From Streptomyces caelestis (GTDB lineage Bacteria; Actinomycetota; Actinomycetes; Streptomycetales; Streptomycetaceae): a stretch of 64,000 bases of DNA. Position numbers and translations under genes: made by a program. The notes beneath the pieces were generated by a model, which was not told the origin of the DNA, ran no database searches, and was given only the letters and a program-made list of their open reading frames with translations. Numbering within the stretch: the first letter of the stretch is position 1; every line of letters begins with the position of its first letter. The stretch lies in contig NZ_LGCN01000240.1 of assembly GCF_001279005.1 (NCBI RefSeq), forward strand, positions 175,695 to 239,694, in the 5' to 3' direction. Shown here one piece after another: positions 22,869 to 31,476 of this stretch.

Positions 22869-22932
22869 GCACGGCCCCTCCGTCCGTCCCGACCCCCGTC
22901 CGCCCGGCTGCCGCGAGGAGTCCCTGCCCGAC

Positions 22933-23451
22933 ATGACCACCGTCAGCGAACTCCCCTCTCCCCTGACGCTGCTCCCCCGAGCCCAGGCGGGCGACGAGCA
23001 CGCGATGAACCACCTGCTCACCGGCATCACGCCCTACGTCGCGCGCATCTGCCGGTCCATCACCCACGACGACGGCGCCGACGCCACGCAGGAGGCGCTG
23101 CTCGCCGTCTACCGCGGCCTGGGTTCCCTGCGCGAACCGGCGGCGTTCTACGGCTGGGTGCGCTCGGTGACGGTCCGCGAGGCCCTCCGCACCGCCAAGC
23201 GCTACGGCGAGGAACGCTGCTGTTCACAGGTGGAGTCGCGGCAGGAGGCGAACCCGCTGGACGCGGTGCACATCAGCGACGTGCTGGAGCGGCTGTCCCA
23301 GGCGCACCGGCAGGTCCTCACTCTGCGTGCCTACGGGCTCAACGAGGAGGAGATGGCCGAGGTGCTCGCCCTGCCCGTGGGCACCGTCCGCTCCCGTCTC
23401 TTCCGTGCCCGCCGCCGGTTCCAGGAGGCGTGGCAGCCCTCGGCGGCGTGA
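22933..23451 (+). CDS. antA: ECF sigma factor AntA
   Basis: A 172-residue sigma factor with region 2 (DATQEALLAVYRGLGSLRE near residue 50) and region 4 helix-turn-helix (EEMAEVLALPVGTVRSRLF near residue 140). SigAntA is the cluster-situated sigma factor that drives the starter-unit operons antGF and antHIJKLMNO. It has no adjacent anti-sigma gene. The protein ends in Ala-Ala, the terminal signal reported to target SigAntA to ClpXP proteolysis, which would explain control without an anti-sigma factor. GAGGAG precedes the ATG by about 13 bases. It is the second gene of antBA. Confidence 0.93.
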   Translation: MTTVSELPSPLTLLPRAQAGDEHAMNHLLTGITPYVARICRSITHDDGADATQEALLAVYRGLGSLREPAAFYGWVRSVTVREALRTAKRYGEERCCSQVESRQEANPLDAVHISDVLERLSQAHRQVLTLRAYGLNEEEMAEVLALPVGTVRSRLFRARRRFQEAWQPSAA

Positions 23452-23483
23452 GGGCCGGCGCCTCGGGGCCGGACCCGTACGAA

Positions 23484-23518
23484 GGCGGCCGTGGCGGTGC
23501 GTCACCGTCACGGCCGCC
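23484..23518. terminator. bidirectional terminator between antA and the PAS-LuxR gene
   Basis: A 16-base stem (GGCGGCCGTGGCGGTG against its near reverse complement, one mismatch) with a three-base loop lies between two convergent genes. Confidence 0.75.
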
Positions 23519-23547
23519 GCCCGGGGCCCGGCGGGCCCCGCCGCGCG

Positions 23548-24222
23548 CTACCGCACGCGTTCCGGGAGGACGCGCGGGGGCCACTGGCCCGCGGCGAACA
23601 TCCCGAGCGCGTGCGCCCGCGCCACCAGGGCGGGTCGGTTGGGCGCCTCGAAGCGCCGCAGCATCCGCCCGACGCGGTACTCGATCCCCTGACGGCTCAG
23701 ATAGAGACGGGAGGCCAGCTGCACCGTGGACGCGCCGCTCGCCACGCCTTCCAGGACCTGCGCGTCGAGGGCACTGAGCACGGGCCCGCCGGAAACCGCC
23801 TCTTCGGCCCGGCGCAGGAAAACGACGACGCCGACGGTCGCGCCCGAAGGTTTCCTGACCGCGACTGCGGTGACTTCCGCCGGGAAATTCCGGCCGGTTC
23901 CGTCCCGGCCCGTCACTCTTTCCTCGAATCGCCGACGGCGTCCTGAGGAAAGCGCGGCGAACTGTTCCCGCAACCGTGCGGGAACGGGTGAACGGAGGAG
24001 GTCGAGAAAGCCGTACCCGCATATCTCGTCGGCGCTCAGACCGAATTGGCGGGCGAATTCGGGTTCCGCGGCCGTGACGACCAGGTCCCCGGGGGACACG
24101 TGGGCCGTGCAGACACCCGCCGGCGCGGCGCTTCCGGCCGGGTCGCGGCGGGCGGGAGCGGGCGGAGCGGTGGCTCTCTTCTTCTCGCGGGGCGAGGCGT
24201 CGGGGAAACTCGTGGTCGCCAC
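23548..24222 (-). CDS. PAS-LuxR family transcriptional activator (PimM/FscRI type)
   Basis: A 224-residue regulator: a PAS domain (about residues 40-135, with FARQFGLSADEICGYGFLDL) and a LuxR helix-turn-helix (about 155-215, with LYLSRQGIEYRVGRML). Size, the order PAS-HTH and the C-terminal WPPRVLPE are those of PimM, AmphRIV and FscRI, which activate polyene clusters; FscRI also activates antBA and antCDE in Streptomyces albus, from within the candicidin cluster. Here the gene sits convergent to antA, 96 bases away, and a GGGATTTCCC site is in the antB/antC promoter region. The GTG at 24222 is chosen because upstream residues are low complexity. No TTA codon was seen. Confidence 0.85.
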   Translation of the reverse strand: MATTSFPDASPREKKRATAPPAPARRDPAGSAAPAGVCTAHVSPGDLVVTAAEPEFARQFGLSADEICGYGFLDLLRSPVPARLREQFAALSSGRRRRFEERVTGRDGTGRNFPAEVTAVAVRKPSGATVGVVVFLRRAEEAVSGGPVLSALDAQVLEGVASGASTVQLASRLYLSRQGIEYRVGRMLRRFEAPNRPALVARAHALGMFAAGQWPPRVLPERVR

Positions 24223-24626
24223 GGACGTACCGTCCTTCTTCCTGCGCGTGGGGGGCTGGGAAGGGTGAGCGGACGCGGAGCGCACCGAAGCGCTGTGCCG
24301 GGGTGTCGACGAGCGTCCGGTGACGGCACGCCACCTCGTCGGTGGCCGGGCCGGGTGTCCGCGTCGTCCCGGGTCGGCCGGCGGCGGGCGCCGGACTCCC
24401 GGGTGGGTCAGGGTGAGCGGAGCGGGCGGCGCCGGGGCGGCCGGCGTCCGACCGACGCGGATAACGTTGTCATGGCCATTCGATCTCGGCGCCTGCCGCC
24501 GGGAGGAAGCCGTCGGGCCCTGCTCCCGGCCTTCGCGAGGGGCCCGGTCGAAAGCTGCGCAGCACGAAAACCTCCACATGACGAAGACGGGATCGCATCA
24601 AGGGGGCACCTTCGAGATTAAGGGTC

Positions 24627-24652
24627 GGCAACCCTTGTGGCAAGGGTTTGCC
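24627..24652. repeat. inverted repeat in the 24223-24891 intergenic region
   Basis: AACCCTTG-TGG-CAAGGGTT is a perfect 8-base inverted repeat, extended by GGC/GCC with one bulged base. It is not followed by a T run, so it looks more like an operator than a terminator. Apart from this and the promoter at 24783, the 669-base gap shows no gene. Confidence 0.5.
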
Positions 24653-24782
24653 AAGCGGCCTCGACGGCCTGTCACATCCCCTGCGGTCGGGCCGTTCCCG
24701 GGCAGCGCGAAGCCCGATCCACACACTCCTCGTGGAGCCGCAAGCCACCTCGGCGATGGCCGGTTGACCTGCGCTTAACGGC

Positions 24783-24811
24783 TTGTCGCCCCTTGCCGCG
24801 CTTCATAGAGT
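24783..24811 (+). promoter_or_regulatory. candidate promoter of the XRE regulator
   Basis: TTGTCG and TAGAGT are separated by 17 bases, close to the vegetative sigma consensus, and lie about 80 bases upstream of the ATG at 24892. Confidence 0.5.
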
Positions 24812-24891
24812 GTGGACGACCCGCGTGCCCGACCGGGCAGGCGGGGACCGCGGACACCCTGCCGATCGCGCCACGGAACCAGAGGGGAGAG

Positions 24892-26160
24892 ATGCTCGAA
24901 CAGCCGCTTTTCGGCCGCCGGTTGAAGAGACTCCGGCTGGCACGGGGCCTGAGCCAGGCCGGCCTCGTCGGCGACGGCATGTCGACGGGATACCTGTCAC
25001 GCCTGGAGTCCGGTGAACGGCCTCCCACCGAACGCGCCGTGTCCTACCTCGCCCACCGGCTCGGCGTCGACGCCTCCGCCCTGACCGGCCCGTCGGACGG
25101 CAGGTCCCTGACCGGGGTGCTGGCCGCCGTGACCTCGGCGCCGCCCGGCACGGACGACACGGCGGCTCTCAGCCGCGCGGTCGAGGAGGACGCGGGCGAG
25201 GACCCCGCCGCCCGCTGGCAGGCCCTGTGGCTGCTGAGCCGCGCCGCCGGCCGCGACGGCGACTACGAGCTGGAGCGCACACGACTGCTGGAACTCATCG
25301 ACCTGAGCGACCAGTTGGAGGCTCCGGAGCTCCGGGCCCGGTCGCGCGTCCGGTACGCCCGCTGCACACGCGCCCTGGGCGACATGCGCACGGCCGAACC
25401 GGCGGCCGTGGAGGCCCTGTCCGTCGCCCGCGCCGCGGAGCTGTGCGTGTCCGACACACTGGCCGCCCTGATGGCGCTGATCAGCATCGAGACGGAACTC
25501 GGCAACCTGGAGACGGCCGGCCGGCACGTCGCCGAACTGGAGCGGGACCTGCTGCCCCGGGCCACGGCCGTCCAGGCGGCCGAAGCGTTGTGGACGGCCG
25601 CCGTGGTCAGCAACCGTCAGGGCGACGACGCGACCGCCCGGGCCAGGCTGGACACGGCCCTGGGCCTGCTGGAGGGCAAGGACGACCTGGCCCTGTGGAC
25701 CCGGCTGCGAGCCGCCGCCACCGCCGCCGCGCTGCAGATGTCACCGCCCCGGGTGGCCGCCGCCGAACGCTGGCTGGACGAGGCCGCCTCCGTCCTCAGC
25801 CTGATCGGAACCCCTCTGCAGCTCCAGGAGTTGCGGGCGCTCCAGGCCCATCTCGCCTTCCACCAGGGCCGGCTGGACGACGCCCGGGCCCTCGGTCAGG
25901 CGCTGCTCGCCGGGGAGGACCTGCGTCTCTCCTACCGTGACCGGGTGCGGCTGTCGGTCCTCGACGGCCGGCTGATGATCCTGGGGGGCCGCGTCGACGA
26001 GGGCATCGCCGTCCTGCAACGGCTCGGACGGCAGGCGACGGAGTCCCGGAACCTCGATCTGGCGGCCCATGTCTGGCAGGCCCTGGCCACCACTCTGGCC
26101 GACGTCCGCTCCCTCGGGGCGCGGGCAAAGACACCGGCGGGGGGCGACTTCGGCCGCTGA
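24892..26160 (+). CDS. XRE-family helix-turn-helix regulator with TPR-like domain
   Basis: A 422-residue protein. Residues about 8-65 are an XRE/Cro HTH (RLKRLRLARGLSQAGL then STGYLSRLESGERPPTERAV). The remaining 350 residues are Ala/Leu/Arg-rich helical hairpins typical of TPR-type sensory domains in large actinobacterial regulators, often peptide- or metabolite-responsive. The ATG has an excellent AGAGGGGAGAG ribosome site directly upstream. It follows the PAS-LuxR gene divergently and the antimycin cluster by about 1.4 kb, but nothing ties it to that pathway. Target unknown. Confidence 0.8.
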   Translation: MLEQPLFGRRLKRLRLARGLSQAGLVGDGMSTGYLSRLESGERPPTERAVSYLAHRLGVDASALTGPSDGRSLTGVLAAVTSAPPGTDDTAALSRAVEEDAGEDPAARWQALWLLSRAAGRDGDYELERTRLLELIDLSDQLEAPELRARSRVRYARCTRALGDMRTAEPAAVEALSVARAAELCVSDTLAALMALISIETELGNLETAGRHVAELERDLLPRATAVQAAEALWTAAVVSNRQGDDATARARLDTALGLLEGKDDLALWTRLRAAATAAALQMSPPRVAAAERWLDEAASVLSLIGTPLQLQELRALQAHLAFHQGRLDDARALGQALLAGEDLRLSYRDRVRLSVLDGRLMILGGRVDEGIAVLQRLGRQATESRNLDLAAHVWQALATTLADVRSLGARAKTPAGGDFGR

Positions 26161-26413
26161 ACGGCCCGCGCACGCCCGGCGCCCCGGTGCGCGAAACCGT
26201 GTGCGCGAGGTGCGGCCGGGCTGTCCGTGACGGGCCGGGGCGAGCGGGGCGCCGACGGCGGTCCGCTTCGGCCGGGTGCGGGCCGGTGACGCGGAAGAAC
26301 GGCTCCGCCCGGTCCCTCGCGCTCTCCGTTCGCCCCGGCCGGCCGGCCCGGGGACGCGAGGCGAGTGCCGGGCGGAGCGGTCGCCGGAGGAGGGGCGCCG
26401 CCCCGGCCTCCGG

Positions 26414-27412
26414 TCAGCGGGTGGCGAGGAGCTCGAGCGTGTCGATCACACGGTTCGAGAAACCCCACTCGTTGTCGTACCACGCGACCACCTTGACGTG
26501 GCGGCCGTCGACGCGGGTGAGGGCCGAGTCGAAGATCGACGAGGCGGGATTGCCGGTGATGTCGGACGACACGAGCGGGTCGTCCGAGTACTCGAGGACT
26601 CCGGCGAGCGGCCCCTGCGCCGCGGCGCGGTACGCCGCCAGCACGTCGTCGCGCGTCACGTCGCGGGCGACGGTCGTGTTGAGTTCGACGATCGAGCCCA
26701 CCGGCACCGGTACGCGGATCGAGTCGCCCGACAGCTTGCCGTCGAGGTTCGGCAGCACCAGGCCGATCGCCTTGGCGGCGCCGGTCGTGGTCGGCACGAT
26801 GTTGACGCCGGCGGCCCGGGCGCGCCGGGCGTCGCGGTGCGGACCGTCCTGCAGGTTCTGCTCCTGCGTGTAGGCGTGCACCGTCGTCATGAACCCGTGC
26901 TCGATGCCGGCGAGTTCGTCGAGGACCGCGGCCAGCGGCGCGAGCGCGTTGGTGGTGCAGGAGGCGTTCGAGACGATCGTGTGCACGGCCGGGTCGTAGG
27001 CGTCGGTGTTGACCCCGAACGCGAGCGTGACGTCGGCGCCGTCCGACGGCGCGCTGACGAGCACCTTCTGCGCGCCCGCGTCGAGGTGGGCGCGGGCGGC
27101 CTCGGCCGAGGTGAAGCGGCCGGTGGCCTCCAGGACGATGTCGACCCCGAGGTCGGCCCACGGCAGCTGCGACGGTTCACGCTCGGCCAGCACCGTGATC
27201 CGGCGGCCGTCGACGACGAGCGCGTTCCCGTCGACGGTCACCGGACGCCCGAGCCGGCCGGCCGTGCTGTCGTAGGCCAGCAGCCGGGCGAGCGTGGCCG
27301 GCTCCGTCAGGTCGTTGACGGCGACGATCTCGAGGACGCTGTCGCGTTCGAGCAGTGCGCGCAGCACATTGCGTCCGATGCGGCCGAATCCGTTGATGGC
27401 GATGCGAGTCAT
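26414..27412 (-). CDS. gap: Glyceraldehyde-3-phosphate dehydrogenase
   Basis: A 332-residue type I GAPDH: NAD-binding INGFGRIGRNVLRALLE at the start, catalytic Cys in SNASCTTNALAPL (about 152), TTVHAYTQEQNLQDGPH (about 178) and the conserved WYDNEWGFSNRV near the end. It catalyses the phosphorylating oxidation of glyceraldehyde 3-phosphate in glycolysis. It stands alone rather than in the gap-pgk-tpi operon, so it is probably an additional isoenzyme. The GlxA-type regulator 96 bases upstream on the same strand may control it. Nothing in the active-site motifs looks unusual. Confidence 0.95.
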   Translation of the reverse strand: MTRIAINGFGRIGRNVLRALLERDSVLEIVAVNDLTEPATLARLLAYDSTAGRLGRPVTVDGNALVVDGRRITVLAEREPSQLPWADLGVDIVLEATGRFTSAEAARAHLDAGAQKVLVSAPSDGADVTLAFGVNTDAYDPAVHTIVSNASCTTNALAPLAAVLDELAGIEHGFMTTVHAYTQEQNLQDGPHRDARRARAAGVNIVPTTTGAAKAIGLVLPNLDGKLSGDSIRVPVPVGSIVELNTTVARDVTRDDVLAAYRAAAQGPLAGVLEYSDDPLVSSDITGNPASSIFDSALTRVDGRHVKVVAWYDNEWGFSNRVIDTLELLATR

Positions 27413-27508
27413 GAGTGGTGTCCCTTCCCTTCGCCACCAGGCTCGCCCGCGGCTCGCACCGCGGACAGTGGCGCGATCGCCATCGTTCGAAAGGATCGTG
27501 CCACGGTG

Positions 27509-28465
27509 CTACTCACCGCGGGTGAAGGTGCGCCGGTACTCGCTCGGTGTGGTGCCGAGGACGCGCTGGAAGTGCAGGCGCAGGTTCGCGCCGGTGCCGA
27601 GGCCGACGTCGGCGGCGATCTGTTCGACGCTGCGCTGCGACCGCTCGAGCAGTTCGCGGGCCAGGTCGATGCGGGCGCGCATCACCCACTGCATCGGCGT
27701 GTAGCCGGTCTCCTCGACGAAGCGTCGGGAGAACGTGCGCGGCGAGACCCCGGCCCGCCGTGCCAGCGTGTCGAGGGTGAGGGGCTCGCCGAGCCGGTGC
27801 AGCGCCCACTCGCGGGTGGCGCCGAAGCGCTCGCCGAGCGGCTCGGGGACGCTGCGCGGCACGTACTGGGCCTGGCCGCCGCTGCGGTAGGGGGCCGCGA
27901 CCAGGCGGCGGGCCGCGTGGTTGGACGCGGCCACCCCGAGGTCGCCGCGCAGGATGTGCAGGCACAGGTCGATGCCGGAGGCGGCGCCGGCCGAGGTGAG
28001 CACGCTGCCCTCGTCGACGAACAGCACGTTCTCGTCGACCCGGACGAGCGGGTGCCCGGCCGCGAGCGCCCGCGTGTAGTGCCAGTGCGTCGTGGCGCGT
28101 CTGCCGTCGAGCAGGCCCGTGGCGGCGAGCGCGAAGGCGCCCGTCGAGATGGCGGCGAGCCGCGCGCCCCGGGCGTGGGCGGCGATCAGCGCGTCGACGA
28201 CGGCCCGCGGCGGATCGTCGCGGTCCGGGAAACGGTAGCCGGGGACGAAGACGATGTCGGCCCACGCGAGTGCGTCGAGGCCGTGGGCGACGTGGTACGC
28301 GAGGCCGTCGCCGCCGGTCACGGGACCGGGTGTCGCCCCGCACACCCGTACCTCGTACGGCATGCTCGCGCGGGTCGTGAAGACCTGTGCGGGGATTCCG
28401 ACGTCGAGCGGCTTCGCGCCTTCGAGCACGAGGACGGCGACGCGGTGCAGGCGGGAGGCGGGCAT
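27509..28465 (-). CDS. GlxA-family AraC transcriptional regulator
   Basis: A 318-residue protein with an N-terminal DJ-1/PfpI-like (class I amidotransferase) domain (about 8-185; VAVLVLEGAKPLDVGIPAQVF) and a C-terminal AraC HTH pair (about 225-315; TLDTLARRAGVSPRTFSRRF and QIAADVGLGTGANLRLHF). GlxA-type regulators often sense small metabolites and control neighbouring genes. The downstream gap gene, same strand, is the obvious candidate. The amidotransferase nucleophile position reads STGAFALAATG, with no Cys, as usual in this regulatory subfamily. Confidence 0.88.
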   Translation of the reverse strand: MPASRLHRVAVLVLEGAKPLDVGIPAQVFTTRASMPYEVRVCGATPGPVTGGDGLAYHVAHGLDALAWADIVFVPGYRFPDRDDPPRAVVDALIAAHARGARLAAISTGAFALAATGLLDGRRATTHWHYTRALAAGHPLVRVDENVLFVDEGSVLTSAGAASGIDLCLHILRGDLGVAASNHAARRLVAAPYRSGGQAQYVPRSVPEPLGERFGATREWALHRLGEPLTLDTLARRAGVSPRTFSRRFVEETGYTPMQWVMRARIDLARELLERSQRSVEQIAADVGLGTGANLRLHFQRVLGTTPSEYRRTFTRGE

Positions 28466-28618
28466 GGGGAAGAGGCTACGGGGGGCGTGACGTCGATCAT
28501 CCCGGCGCCGTGCCGGGCGTGCCCGGCCGGCGGCCCGCCTCCTCCTCGGAGGCGTGGTCCGCCGTGATCCGCCGCACGGCCGTCGCGCTTCGGCCCGGAG
28601 CCGTTCGGGATGCGGCCG

Positions 28619-29176
28619 CTACAGGTCGAACTCCAGGTGCTCGATGTCGGTGAAGCGGACCTCCTCCAGCTGGCCGGCGCGGCGGCCGCCGTCCTGGAAG
28701 TACACCTCCTTGAGCGCTTCGGCGGCGATCTCCTTGAGCCGCTGGTCGCCGGCGCCGGCCTGCTGGGCGTCGAAGAGACGGGCGGCGTACTGCGGGGGCA
28801 GGGCGACGGTCAGGTGCCGGACGCGGTCCTGGTCCGTCGACCCGATCGGCGCGGTGTAGCCGAGGCGGGCGCGGGTGTCGAGGACGATGCCGCCGGTGGT
28901 GGCCGCCTTCTGCCGGGCCCTGGCCCGGATCTGCGGCTGCCACCGTTTCCTCACCTCGCGCTCCAGGCGCGCGGCGAGGTCCGGGCGGGGCTTTTTGATC
29001 TGGTCCTTCACGTACCGCTCGACGGTGCGCTGGGAGATCCGCAGCGTCCGGGCGACCGCTTTGGTGCCCTTGAGCTGTCTGACCAGGTACCGCATCTGCG
29101 CGGGCGCGCTCTTGGGCGCCGGGCGGGTGAACGCCTTCTGCACCGCGGCGTCCAGGCCCTCCCCGAACAGGCTCAT
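28619..29176 (-). CDS. tpg: Telomere terminal protein Tpg
   Basis: A 185-residue basic protein beginning MSLFGEGLDAAVQKAFTRP, with an HTH-like segment (ARTLRISQRTVERYVKDQI near residue 45) and an acidic C-terminus. Size, sequence and the immediately upstream partner identify it as Tpg, the protein covalently attached to the 5' ends of Streptomyces linear replicons and used as primer when telomere ends are filled in. The ATG is 12 bases after tap and has AGGAG eight bases upstream. An intact tap-tpg operon means the replicon is linear, or that this carries the telomere system for one. Confidence 0.92.
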   Translation of the reverse strand: MSLFGEGLDAAVQKAFTRPAPKSAPAQMRYLVRQLKGTKAVARTLRISQRTVERYVKDQIKKPRPDLAARLEREVRKRWQPQIRARARQKAATTGGIVLDTRARLGYTAPIGSTDQDRVRHLTVALPPQYAARLFDAQQAGAGDQRLKEIAAEALKEVYFQDGGRRAGQLEEVRFTDIEHLEFDL

Positions 29177-29188
29177 CGTCGCCTTCTC

Positions 29189-31402
29189 CTACTCTCCGTT
29201 GTCGATGCCGGTGACGGCGCCGTCCTTGATGTACCGGGCGAGGTTGAGCTCCGGCGCGTCGAACCGGTCGCGGACCTCCTCGCCCCACAGGACGGTCTGG
29301 GTGCCCTCGTGCTTGACCAGACCGGGGTTGACACCGAGCTTGAAGCCGCCGGGCAGCGGTCTGCCGTCGCGGTAGGGCAGGAAGTCCAGCGGGCCGGTGC
29401 CGTCGGTGGCGTAGACGACGCAGTCGGACAGGACCGCGACCGGGTACTGGCCGGTGAACGCCGCGTGCTTGACGATCTTGCGGTGCAGGTTGATCCGGGT
29501 GCGGGAGATGACGGCCGCGCGGATGTCCGGCCGCCAGGTCGGGCGGGCCAGGGCGCGCCACGGCCGGCCCGGCCGCCAGCCCTCGCCGCGCGGGCGTTCG
29601 CGCAGCTTGCCCAGGCCGCCCTTGACCGTCGCCTTGATCGCCGAGACGACGACGGCCAGCTCCGGATCGCGTTCCCTGTGGCCGTCCATCGCCGTCAGGA
29701 AGTCGGCGGGCGTCAGGTCCGCGTGCACGCCGAGGTCGGCCATCGTGGCCAGGTAGGCGTCCCGCAGCCGCTGGTACCAGCCGTCCAGGTAGCGCCCGTT
29801 GTCGTAGCGGACGTAGGCCTCGATCGGGCGGACGTCGTAGCCGAGTTCGACCGCGTAGGCGACGGTGGGGGTGGCGTACCAGGCCGGGCCCTTTGGTCGC
29901 TCGCCCTTCGGGGTGAACGGGCTGGGCAGCAGGTCGCCGTCCAGCTCCACCCACTCCTTGCCGGCCTTCACTCTCGACAGGTCGACGTGGGAGAGGTCGA
30001 CCAGCCAGGAGCCGGGCAGCTTCGGGTCGAATGCCGGAGCCTTGACGTGGGTCGGTGCGCCGAGGCCGACGACCAGGCCGTTGGCCCCGGCGGCGAAGGC
30101 CATGTTCACGTCGATGCCGACCAGATGGCGGCGCATGCATTCGGCGTCGGTCATCGGCCGCGCCCAGTCGTACGCCTCCTCGAACAGCTTCTCCGCCGGA
30201 CCGCGGACGTGGAAGCGGGGCAGGTCCGCCAGGAGCGGGTGCCCGTCGGGGGCCTCGCACGGCGCCGGGTCGACCGGGTCCTTGCCGAGGCTGCCGGGGT
30301 TGTGCTCGGAGTGCCGCTTCCCGGCCGGGTCCGGCCCGGAGGCGCGGGTCGGCGGGTGCAGGGCGGTCATCAGCTCCAGGCCGGTGACGGCGGTGGAGCC
30401 GCGCGGCGTCATCACCCGGGACGCGTACACGCCCAGCACGCGGGCGAGCTCCGCCGGCGGGAGCTGCCCGGCCCCGCCCCAGTGCCGGGCGTCCAGCGCG
30501 TGCCACGACGGGATGCACAGCTGCACGCAGGCCCGCTCGGAGCCCTGCGCGGGGCGGTAGATCCTCGCCCACGGGCCGAAGCCGCGCTTGGTCAGCTTCC
30601 AGTCGGCGCGGACCAGCTGCTTGACGACCTTGTGGCCCTCCGGGATGCGTCCGGCGAGCCGCTCCTCCTCGGTGAGGGCCACGGGGAGGCCGTAGCGCCT
30701 GAGCGCGGCCTCGGTGAGGACGAGCAGCGGGTCGGCGTCCTTGCCCGGGCCGGACAGCCTCGGCTGCCCGAGCCTCGCCTCCTTCAGCGTCCACTCCACC
30801 AGGGACGGCAGGGACTTGGCGGGCACCTCCAGGACCAGACCGCCGGTGCAGTACGCCAGGACCTGCCCGTCCGTGTCGACGTCGACGACCGCCAGCGGCC
30901 CGTTCTCGAACCGCGGATCGGCGCCGTCCGCCGGGGCGCCGGCCGGCGCCGCCCTCCGCGCGTGCGGCCGATGTGACGTCGACGTGTTTCCGGCGGTGCT
31001 CGCCGGATCCGGTGCGGCGGCGGTGACAGGGGCCCGGGTGTCCTCGTGCGCGGTCACGGCCGTGCCCTCGGGCGCCTGCCCCGTGGACGGGGTCCGTTCC
31101 GCCGGAGCGGGCTCGTCGGTGGGCATGTCCGGCGCCGCCGCGGGGGCGGCGACGGGCGCGGGGTAGAGCTCCGCGAGCTTGTCCAGCAGCCGTGCGTACG
31201 CCTCGCGCTCCGGGCCGCGCGGCTCGGTCGGCTTCTTGACCGATTCCCAGCCGGACACCGTCGCCCGGCGCACCTTCAACGCGCCGGCCACCTCGTCCAG
31301 TGTCAGCCCGTGGGCCTGACGCAGCCGCTTGCGCTCCTCCGCCGGCGGCAGCGGAGCACGGGACGCGACCAGCGCGTCGACCGCGTCGAACAACTCGGAC
31401 AT
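29189..31402 (-). CDS. tap: Telomere-associated protein Tap
   Basis: A 737-residue protein. Residues about 20-75 form an HTH (LRQAHGLTLDEVAGALKVRR then TVSGWESVKKP); a Pro/Ala-rich linker follows to about 160; the rest is the large conserved Tap region. Tap binds the 3' overhang of the telomere and recruits Tpg. I use the ATG at 31402 because of its strong GGAGGTGTTCC leader; a start seven codons earlier is weaker. It is the first gene of tap-tpg. A palindrome 56-74 bases upstream of the start may be an autoregulatory operator for its HTH. Confidence 0.92.
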   Translation of the reverse strand: MSELFDAVDALVASRAPLPPAEERKRLRQAHGLTLDEVAGALKVRRATVSGWESVKKPTEPRGPEREAYARLLDKLAELYPAPVAAPAAAPDMPTDEPAPAERTPSTGQAPEGTAVTAHEDTRAPVTAAAPDPASTAGNTSTSHRPHARRAAPAGAPADGADPRFENGPLAVVDVDTDGQVLAYCTGGLVLEVPAKSLPSLVEWTLKEARLGQPRLSGPGKDADPLLVLTEAALRRYGLPVALTEEERLAGRIPEGHKVVKQLVRADWKLTKRGFGPWARIYRPAQGSERACVQLCIPSWHALDARHWGGAGQLPPAELARVLGVYASRVMTPRGSTAVTGLELMTALHPPTRASGPDPAGKRHSEHNPGSLGKDPVDPAPCEAPDGHPLLADLPRFHVRGPAEKLFEEAYDWARPMTDAECMRRHLVGIDVNMAFAAGANGLVVGLGAPTHVKAPAFDPKLPGSWLVDLSHVDLSRVKAGKEWVELDGDLLPSPFTPKGERPKGPAWYATPTVAYAVELGYDVRPIEAYVRYDNGRYLDGWYQRLRDAYLATMADLGVHADLTPADFLTAMDGHRERDPELAVVVSAIKATVKGGLGKLRERPRGEGWRPGRPWRALARPTWRPDIRAAVISRTRINLHRKIVKHAAFTGQYPVAVLSDCVVYATDGTGPLDFLPYRDGRPLPGGFKLGVNPGLVKHEGTQTVLWGEEVRDRFDAPELNLARYIKDGAVTGIDNGE

Positions 31403-31457
31403 GGAACACCTCCCGTCCGACACCCTATCGCCCTACCGTACAACTGGCGTGCGTTCA

Positions 31458-31476
31458 CCGTACGAACAGCGTACGG
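31458..31476. promoter_or_regulatory. palindrome upstream of tap
   Basis: CCGTACG-AACAG-CGTACGG is a perfect 7-base inverted repeat with a five-base spacer; another ACCGTAC lies about 25 bases nearer the gene. Position fits an operator in the tap promoter. Confidence 0.5.

Noticed and set aside
24046..24621. Plus-strand frame between the PAS-LuxR and XRE genes
   Set aside because: Gly/Arg-rich, no ribosome site, and half of it is antisense to the PAS-LuxR gene.
28497..31409. A 970-codon minus-strand frame over tap and tpg
   Set aside because: Low-complexity frame; tap and tpg in the other frames have good ribosome sites, expected lengths and recognised sequence.
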